A stretch of DNA of 64,000 bases, taken from positions 1,612,001 to 1,676,000 of the forward strand of contig NZ_JAIQDI010000001.1 of the NCBI RefSeq assembly GCF_020034665.1, read 5' to 3'. This document shows positions 58,626 to 64,000 of this stretch, one piece after another (within the stretch, counting starts at the first letter, position 1; the number at the start of each line of letters is the position of its first letter). The notes under the pieces are model-generated. The model was not told where the DNA came from and ran no database searches. It was given only the letters and a program-made list of their open reading frames with translations. The DNA comes from Niabella beijingensis (GTDB taxonomy: Bacteria; Bacteroidota; Bacteroidia; Chitinophagales; Chitinophagaceae). The position numbers and the translations under genes are program-made.

Positions 58626-58724
58626 GGGCAGGCTACTCACATCGCGCCGCTACAACCACCTATCCTTGCTGTCTTCCGACCCTGGGGAGGTTCAGTAGGA
58701 GCTGGCCGTATGAGACCTGCCGGC
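58626..58724 (-). ncRNA. ffs: Signal recognition particle RNA (small bacterial type)
   Basis: Read on the minus strand, this 99-nt element has the conserved SRP domain-IV core, GGGTCGGAAGACAGCAAGG, with the GGAA-type apical region and the AGCA side of the symmetrical loop. The outer ends pair (GGCAGG with CCTGCC, TCTCA with TGAG). A run of six T follows, as in intrinsic termination. A perfect TATATTTG -7 box lies just upstream (58727-58734), placing transcription start at the predicted 5' end. It is the RNA scaffold for Ffh in membrane-protein targeting. Confidence 0.9.
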
Positions 58725-58726
58725 GG

Positions 58727-58734
58727 CAAATATA
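58727..58734 (-). promoter_or_regulatory. Promoter -7 box of the SRP RNA (TATATTTG)
   Basis: Exact TAnnTTTG match on the minus strand, positioned so that transcription would start at about 58720-58724, the predicted RNA end. A TTT lies 20 bp upstream in place of the usual TTG. Confidence 0.65.
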
Positions 58735-58774
58735 GGGTAAAGCAGCTAAAAGGAAAAGAAACCCTCCAGGAAAA

Positions 58775-59947
58775 TCATTTTTTACTTTCGTTTTTCGGGC
58801 CGCTGGTCACCGCTTTTGAAACCGCTGTTTTTCCAAAACGGTTTTTGATGGCATCAACAGCCTTATACAGGTTCAGTTTCTCATGCTGACGGTTGAACAG
58901 ATCCATCTGCATCCCGTCGTCTGCCAGCTGGCTGAAACGCACACCGATCAACCGTACCGGGCGTCCCTGCTGGTAAAATTTATCAAAGATCATTTTTGCT
59001 TTTTTGATCAGTTCATCGTCCAGTGCCGTGTAGGGTATGGCCTCCTGCCTGCTGGTGGTTTCAAAATCGCTGTAACGGATCTTTACGGTGATGCAGCCCG
59101 TCAGTTTATTGTCCTGCCGCAGATCGTAGGCATTGCGCTCTGTGAGGGCCACCAGTTTTCTGTGTAAGAAATCCGTGTCCAGTTGATTGTCATGAAACGT
59201 TGTCTCATGGCTCATGCTTTTCTGCTCCCAGTGCTGCTCTATTTCCCCGCTACCGATACCCTGTGATTTTCTCCAGAGGTCTTCGCCCCATTTACCCAGC
59301 TGACTGATCAGCAGGTCCTTTGGAGTAAGGGCAATATCGCGGATCGTATGCAACCCCATTTTACGCAGCCGCTGCTCCGTCTGTTTTCCCACACCATTGA
59401 TTTTTTCGATACCCAGGGGCCACAGGAAATCTTTTTCCTTTCCATGAGGGATCTCTAAAAACCCATTGGGTTTGGCTTCATTGGTGGCCATTTTGCTGAT
59501 GAATTTTGCCGATGATAACCCGCAGGAGATGGGAAGACGGGTCTCTTTAATGATGTATTCCCGGAGCTGGCGGGTATACTGGCTTACGCCAAAGAAACGG
59601 TCCATCCCGGTAAGATCACAATAGAATTCATCGATCGAAGCTTTCTGGTACAGGGGTACTTTGGACGCGATGATATCCGTGACCAAAGCCGAATATTTTC
59701 CATACTCCTCGTAGTGCCCCCGCAGCACAACAGCATGGGGACAGAGCCGCATCGCCGTCTGCATGGGCATGGCAGAATGCACGCCGTATTTACGGGCCTC
59801 ATAGCTGCAGGTAGATACAACGCCCCGCTTTGCTGAACCACCTACAATTACCGGCTTGCCCTTTAAGGAGGGGTCCAGGAGGATCTCCACTGCTACAAAA
59901 AAGGAATCCAGGTCAAAATGAACAATATAAGGCTTCGGATCACTCAC
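58775..59947 (-). CDS. dinB: DNA polymerase IV (Y-family, error-prone)
   Basis: A 390-residue Y-family polymerase. The catalytic acidic residues lie in VHFDLDSFFVAVE and in KASIDEFYCDLTG, with CSYEARKYGVHSAMP between. The little-finger domain occupies about 250-350, followed by a short C-terminal tail (MDLFNRQHEK, near the expected clamp-binding region). It carries out translesion synthesis. The start is a GTG at 59947; a TAACTTTG sequence lies only 5 bp upstream of it, so the transcript may be nearly leaderless. No LexA box was recognised. Confidence 0.95.
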   Translation of the reverse strand: MSDPKPYIVHFDLDSFFVAVEILLDPSLKGKPVIVGGSAKRGVVSTCSYEARKYGVHSAMPMQTAMRLCPHAVVLRGHYEEYGKYSALVTDIIASKVPLYQKASIDEFYCDLTGMDRFFGVSQYTRQLREYIIKETRLPISCGLSSAKFISKMATNEAKPNGFLEIPHGKEKDFLWPLGIEKINGVGKQTEQRLRKMGLHTIRDIALTPKDLLISQLGKWGEDLWRKSQGIGSGEIEQHWEQKSMSHETTFHDNQLDTDFLHRKLVALTERNAYDLRQDNKLTGCITVKIRYSDFETTSRQEAIPYTALDDELIKKAKMIFDKFYQQGRPVRLIGVRFSQLADDGMQMDLFNRQHEKLNLYKAVDAIKNRFGKTAVSKAVTSGPKNESKK

Positions 59948-60230
59948 CTGTCAAAGTTAGAACCCCGATCCCAATACCTATGAATTTTATTGGATTCCCT
60001 GTTGCGTTACCGCTCCTCTTCGCGTTACATATAATAAATCTGGTCATATGAACAGCCGTATAGAATTATAAAAACCCAGACTATTGTATCTTATGACCCC
60101 GCCGGAGACAACACCGGCATTTCCCGGAAACCGTGGCTGATCCGGAAGCGGAAAGAGGGATAAAACCGGATGACTGTAATAAAAATATAAAACGCTGTTG
60201 TTATTGTCCAACCATATAAATAATCATTAA

Positions 60231-60566
60231 ATGAAAATGCTGAAAATCTCATTAATGCTTTTTACTGTAACTGCTTTCTTTGCCTGTCATAAGAACGGAA
60301 CCTCCGGCAAAAGCTGCGATGATTACTGGATCGCTAAAAAAAAGGAAGAATGGAAGGCACTGTCCAGCTGCAGTCCTGAATTCAAACACTACCTTGGGAA
60401 AGGCGTATACCAGGGTACTGTTCTTTATTATACCAGCATCAGCTGTGTCGCCTGCGATGTTACCCCGCCTGAATACGGTCTGACCTGTAAAGGCGATACG
60501 ATCCGGGTCGCCAGCTGGAGCGAGGTGCAGGACACCAGGATCCTGGCCACCTGCAGGGATCTTTAG
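60231..60566 (+). CDS. Small cysteine-containing lipoprotein, unknown function
   Basis: A 111-residue lipoprotein with signal and lipobox FFAC (cysteine about 19). The mature part has six further cysteines (for example SCDDYW, SCSPEF, SCVACD, TCKG, TCRDL), suggesting disulfides in the periplasm. No family recognised. It overlaps the 3' end of the convergent DinB-fold gene by four bases. Confidence 0.7.
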   Translation: MKMLKISLMLFTVTAFFACHKNGTSGKSCDDYWIAKKKEEWKALSSCSPEFKHYLGKGVYQGTVLYYTSISCVACDVTPPEYGLTCKGDTIRVASWSEVQDTRILATCRDL

Positions 60567-61030
60567 CCTGCCCACCGAAGGTATTTCTTTAGCAGCAGGA
60601 TCTGTCCCAGGTGATAATGGGCATGCTCCACCTGCCCCTGAAAGTTTTTGTAAGCACTGCTATGTTCCGGCAATATGGGAGCATCCAGTTTTTCTTCGTC
60701 AAAACGGCGGATCACTTCCGCCAGTGCGGCAGCCGACCGGAATAATTCTGTTTTAATCGCTTCCCAATGTTCCGGAGCCGCTTCCGGGATATCAAAGCCG
60801 TTGTGGTCCGCTATCACCGGTTTTATCCCCAGCCCCCGCTCTGCCACTACCTGGTTCCAGTAACTGATATGGTTTAACAAAGACGCAATGGTATTGGGTG
60901 AAAACGGTACCGGTGTATATGCTTCATTCCAGCTCACATCACCGATCACATCGGTAATGGTTACGCTGGTCCAGTTTTCACCGTTGTGTACATCCATCAG
61001 GTGCTGCGCGATCAATTCCGTTTTTTTCAT
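60563..61030 (-). CDS. DinB-family (four-helix bundle) protein
   Basis: A 155-residue protein counted from the ATG at 61030 (MKKTELIAQHLMDVH). The frame extends upstream to 61249 but would overlap the plus-strand esterase gene and adds non-family sequence. The family is a four-helix bundle with histidines for a metal: H near LNHISYW, and H in EHAHYHLGQILLLKKYL at the C-terminus. Members include thiol-S-transferases and damage-inducible proteins. It is unrelated to the DNA polymerase IV gene despite the family name. Function not predicted. Confidence 0.85.
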   Translation of the reverse strand: MKKTELIAQHLMDVHNGENWTSVTITDVIGDVSWNEAYTPVPFSPNTIASLLNHISYWNQVVAERGLGIKPVIADHNGFDIPEAAPEHWEAIKTELFRSAAALAEVIRRFDEEKLDAPILPEHSSAYKNFQGQVEHAHYHLGQILLLKKYLRWAG

Positions 61031-61169
61031 GGTGCTTATTTTGTATTTGGTATTGAAACATCCTGTTACAAGGTACTCAAACTTTTTAGTTTCACCGGCT
61101 GCCTTTATCTTTATCACCGGATAAAAAAACGATCCAACTGTTAATTCCCCGGTACAATCCATTTGCAGC

Positions 61170-62909
61170 ATGAAACGATTACAACTTACCACTGCCTTTT
61201 TACTGATCTTTTTTATTTCCGCCGTAACTGCCCAAACCCGCTGGTACAACCCGCTTCAATCCGAAGCACCCGTGATCCAGAACCAGGGATGGAGCACCGA
61301 AATCGGCCATACTTTTACCCGCCTGCCCGAAAGAGCAGAAAAAGAGGTCCGCAAAGTGGTATGGAATCTTTCCAAAAATGCCGCCGGCCTCAGCATTCAT
61401 TTTTATTCCAGCGCACCCGAGATCACCGTCCGTTACAATGTTAAGGGGCCTTTTGCCATGAATCATATGCCCGCCACAGGTGTATCGGGGGTGGACCTGT
61501 ACGCTATTGATGAGGAGGGGCGGTGGAAACGGGCCTGGGGTATTTACTCCTTTTCAGACACCATCGTTTATCAGTATAAAAATCTTTTTCCCAGCCGCTA
61601 TCATAAAAAAGGATTTGAATACCGGCTGTACCTGCCGCTCTACAACAGTGTAAACTGGCTGGAAATAGGGGTTCCGGAAGATGCTTATTTTGAATTCATT
61701 CCCGTACTGAAGGAAAAACCGGTTATTGTTTATGGTACTTCCATCGCCCAGGGCGGATGTGCTTCGCGGCCTGCAATGGGCTGGACCAATATCTTATCGC
61801 GCAAACTCGATTACCCGGTTGTCAACCTTGCGTTTTCAGGGAATGGCCCGTTTGAAAAGGCAGTGGTAGATCTCATCAACGAACAGGATGCAGCCGCTTA
61901 TGTATTTGACTGTCTTCCCAATATGGGAGCGCTTTCCCAGGAAGAAGTATACAACCGGATCATTTACGGAGTGACAACAATCCGTAAACAGCACAAGGCC
62001 CCCATCCTTCTCACCGACCATATCGGATACTTTAATGATCAGACCGATTCCACAAGAGCGGTCATCTGGCAGCGGTTAAATGCCACACAATGGAAAGCCT
62101 ATAACGCATTAAAGCAACAGGGTGTACAGGATCTTTACTATCTGACCAGGGATTCGATCCGGTTCCCGGAAGATGGCACAGTGGATTATGTACATCCTAA
62201 TGATCTTGGCATGCAGGCGTACGCAGATGCTTATGAACGGCAACTACGGGCCGTTTTAAAAATGCCGGCAGGCAGCCTGGTTACGGAACACCCCATAAGC
62301 CAGCGAAGGGAAGCGGGTGGTTACGAATGGAAAAAAAGACATGAACAGGAGTTGCAGCTGAACGTCCAGCAGCCGCCCGTAAATGTGATCATTGGCAATT
62401 CCATTACCCATTACTGGGCCGGCGAGCCAAAAGCGCATATCGCGCGGGGCGAAAAAAGCTGGAACCGGTATCTGGCCGGTTTCCGCAATATGGGCTTTGG
62501 ATGGGACCGTATTGAAAATGTGCTGTGGCGCATCTATCATGGTGAACTTGACGGTTTTTCCGCAAAGAATATCGTGCTGATGATCGGCACCAACAATATC
62601 GGCAATTGTACGGATGATGAAATAGTGAAAGGCATCGATTTTTTATTGCAACAGATCCGTCAACGGCAACCACAGGCGCATATCAAACTGGTGGGTATCC
62701 TTCCGAGAAGAAATACCGAAACACGCATCGTTTCTTTAAACAAACGGTTGCAGCAGGTAGCCGGAAGCCGCCGGCTGCAATTTGCAGACCCGGGAAAACA
62801 CCTGCTGCTGCCCTCCGGTAAAATAGATGAATCGCTGTTTACTGATGGGCTGCATCCCAATGAGGACGGGTATTCCAGGCTGGCCCCGGAAATAGCGCCG
62901 GGCCATTGA
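61170..62909 (+). CDS. Secreted double-SGNH/GDSL esterase (GxDLY and GDSL-3 part plus GDSL part)
   Basis: A 579-residue exported protein (signal about 1-21). The N-terminal beta domain holds GVDLYAIDE (GxDLY type) and is followed by a first SGNH hydrolase (about 185-370): YGTSIAQGGCA, LAFSGNG and the late DYVHPND. A second SGNH/GDSL domain (about 400-575) has IGNSITHYW, MIGTNNIGN and DGLHPNEDGY, like acetylhydrolases of the PAF-AH type. Both carry the catalytic serine and histidine. It probably deacylates glycans at two different sites, as bifunctional sugar esterases do. Confidence 0.9.
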   Translation: MKRLQLTTAFLLIFFISAVTAQTRWYNPLQSEAPVIQNQGWSTEIGHTFTRLPERAEKEVRKVVWNLSKNAAGLSIHFYSSAPEITVRYNVKGPFAMNHMPATGVSGVDLYAIDEEGRWKRAWGIYSFSDTIVYQYKNLFPSRYHKKGFEYRLYLPLYNSVNWLEIGVPEDAYFEFIPVLKEKPVIVYGTSIAQGGCASRPAMGWTNILSRKLDYPVVNLAFSGNGPFEKAVVDLINEQDAAAYVFDCLPNMGALSQEEVYNRIIYGVTTIRKQHKAPILLTDHIGYFNDQTDSTRAVIWQRLNATQWKAYNALKQQGVQDLYYLTRDSIRFPEDGTVDYVHPNDLGMQAYADAYERQLRAVLKMPAGSLVTEHPISQRREAGGYEWKKRHEQELQLNVQQPPVNVIIGNSITHYWAGEPKAHIARGEKSWNRYLAGFRNMGFGWDRIENVLWRIYHGELDGFSAKNIVLMIGTNNIGNCTDDEIVKGIDFLLQQIRQRQPQAHIKLVGILPRRNTETRIVSLNKRLQQVAGSRRLQFADPGKHLLLPSGKIDESLFTDGLHPNEDGYSRLAPEIAPGH

Positions 62910-62922
62910 CCGGTATAACTGT

Positions 62923-64000
62923 TCATTTTTGTTTTTGAGGCGTTATACGCACATTGACCGGCAAATTCACCCGCTCGTCCTTAAAACGGAGCACTTCGAT
63001 CTTGTCTACGGGAGCCTGTGTTCTGTAAACCAGGGAGGTTCCGGAGCTGTCGGCCTGTTCTTTAATGCGGATATCCAGTAGTGGGGTATTCCCGTTATAC
63101 AGGTTTATTTTAGCCGGATACATATCATTGGGAACCAGTACCTGCTTCCGGTCGCTACTGATATTAAAACCCTGCGGAAGATTTGAACTATTATAGGCTG
63201 AAGTTTGCATGGGCAGCAGTGAAAAGTCGGTTATACAGATATAAGCATTGATCGCTACCCCCGGTTTTGGGATGGTCACCGCCGCTATATGATCAGCGGG
63301 AAGCAACGACAGGTCCGCCGGCAGCAGGTACTGTACATTCTCCGTATTCTTTATTTCAATCGTATCTCCTTTTGCTGTGATCCCCAGGACTTCACGGATA
63401 TACGGATAAAAAACAGATTTCCGGCCAACCGAAAAAAGATTCTGTTCCAGTATGTTTTCAGTAACCGGTACCGACACATAAAGGCATATATTTTTTGAAA
63501 GATCCCTGTTGTGCACTTCAAAGGAACCCGCACGAATGAAATCCGATACGTTCTGCGCGTTGACCTCCGGTATTTTTCCGGACCGGTTTAAATCCATCAT
63601 TTTGATCGGCAGACAAAACAGGAAATTGCCCCAATACCATTTCTTCTGTTTTCCCTTTTGAAGACCGGATAACTCCTTCCACCTTTTGCAGCTTTCCGGC
63701 AACAGCAATGGTCATGATGTACAGGGGACTGAAAAAATGATCCGGGTTTTTACCGGGTTCCCGGAAAGCCGACCGGACTATGGCATAATCGCTGACCATA
63801 TCAGGGTAAGGCATATCATGGTTCCGGTACCACAGATAATGCCTGAAATCTTCCTGTCTGCACGACATAAATAAAGCAGCCCCGTTCTTATTTACCCCTT
63901 TGAGCTGCAACCGGGAGTTGTCAAAATAAACCGTGCTGTCCACCAGTCTCCGGTTCAGGAAACTCTGGGCGGATACATTGTAATCGTTGGAAAAAAGATT
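62923..64000 (-). CDS. Unidentified protein, partial at the right edge, apparent frameshift
   Basis: A minus-strand reading frame enters from the right edge (AQSFLNRRL ... HYLWYRNHDMPYPDM ... LQKVEGVIRSSKGK) and would stop at 63518. A second frame continues from about 63655 as QKKWYWGNFLFCLPIKMM up to VNVRITPQKQK and a stop at 62923. Removing one A in one of two short A runs (plus-strand T runs at 63649-63652 and 63656-63659) joins them into a coherent protein. This may be a real mutation or a base-calling error. The product is a beta-rich, probably secreted protein of unknown family. The N-terminus is outside the window. Confidence 0.5.

Noticed and set aside
60563..61249. Longer version of the DinB-fold protein (228 codons)
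   Set aside because: The first 73 codons overlap the divergent esterase gene and do not look like the family; the ATG at 61030 fits.

Overview
The window looks like a chromosomal segment of a Bacteroidota bacterium, most likely family Chitinophagaceae. The support is SusC/SusD pairs, Bacteroidota-type promoters (TTG then TAnnTTTG), little sign of Shine-Dalgarno sequences, many Tat-signal Gfo/Idh/MocA oxidoreductases, and a Bacteroidota-like SRP RNA. No rRNA, tRNA, CRISPR array, phage or intact insertion sequence was found. Family assignments come from motif recognition by eye, not from database searches.

Layout. (1) 1-8473, minus strand: a cut lipoprotein, a small secreted protein, then a TonB-dependent receptor / PAP2 phosphatase / inward-rectifier K+ channel run, a small conserved protein, an e(P4)-type acid phosphatase lipoprotein, and a LamG-endonuclease/phosphatase fusion. 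(2) 8731-12122: a peroxide-stress pair, katG and divergent oxyR, with a clear katG promoter, a near-ideal OxyR box and a katG terminator. (3) 12511-14898: a MacB/FtsX-type permease. (4) 14945-46820: a 32-kb single-strand utilization locus. In transcription order it has a XylR-like regulator, three Tat Gfo/Idh oxidoreductases, an FHS/NagP-like permease, a NagB-like deaminase, a BNR propeller protein, SusC/SusD, SusC/SusD, a fourth Tat Gfo/Idh, an enolase-superfamily protein, a CE7-type esterase, a SusD remnant, a divergent NRAMP-like carrier, a sugar dehydrogenase-cytochrome c, an SDR lacking the usual lysine, a DHDPS-family aldolase, two alpha/beta hydrolases and NagA. No classical glycoside hydrolase and no sugar kinase is present. 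(5) 46821-50191: gene-poor DNA around an M20 peptidase, including two frameshifted genes overlapping by one base, resembling a decayed toxin/immunity pair. (6) 50192-62909: housekeeping genes (mnmE, truB, a TrmH-type methyltransferase, a BamA/TamA-like protein, an FtsX-type permease, a transaldolase-like aldolase, SRP RNA, DNA polymerase IV), a NIPSNAP protein, a DinB-fold protein and a double-SGNH esterase. (7) 62923-64000: a gene leaving the right edge with an apparent frameshift.

How region 4 may work (inference): the SusC/SusD pairs import an acylated, amino-sugar-containing glycan or glycoside. Esterases remove acyl groups. The Tat-exported oxidoreductases and the cytochrome-linked dehydrogenase act on sugars in the periplasm, perhaps by oxidation-elimination chemistry instead of hydrolysis. 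The permease moves products inward, and NagA/NagB finish amino-sugar catabolism with a kinase encoded elsewhere. The substrate cannot be read from the sequence.
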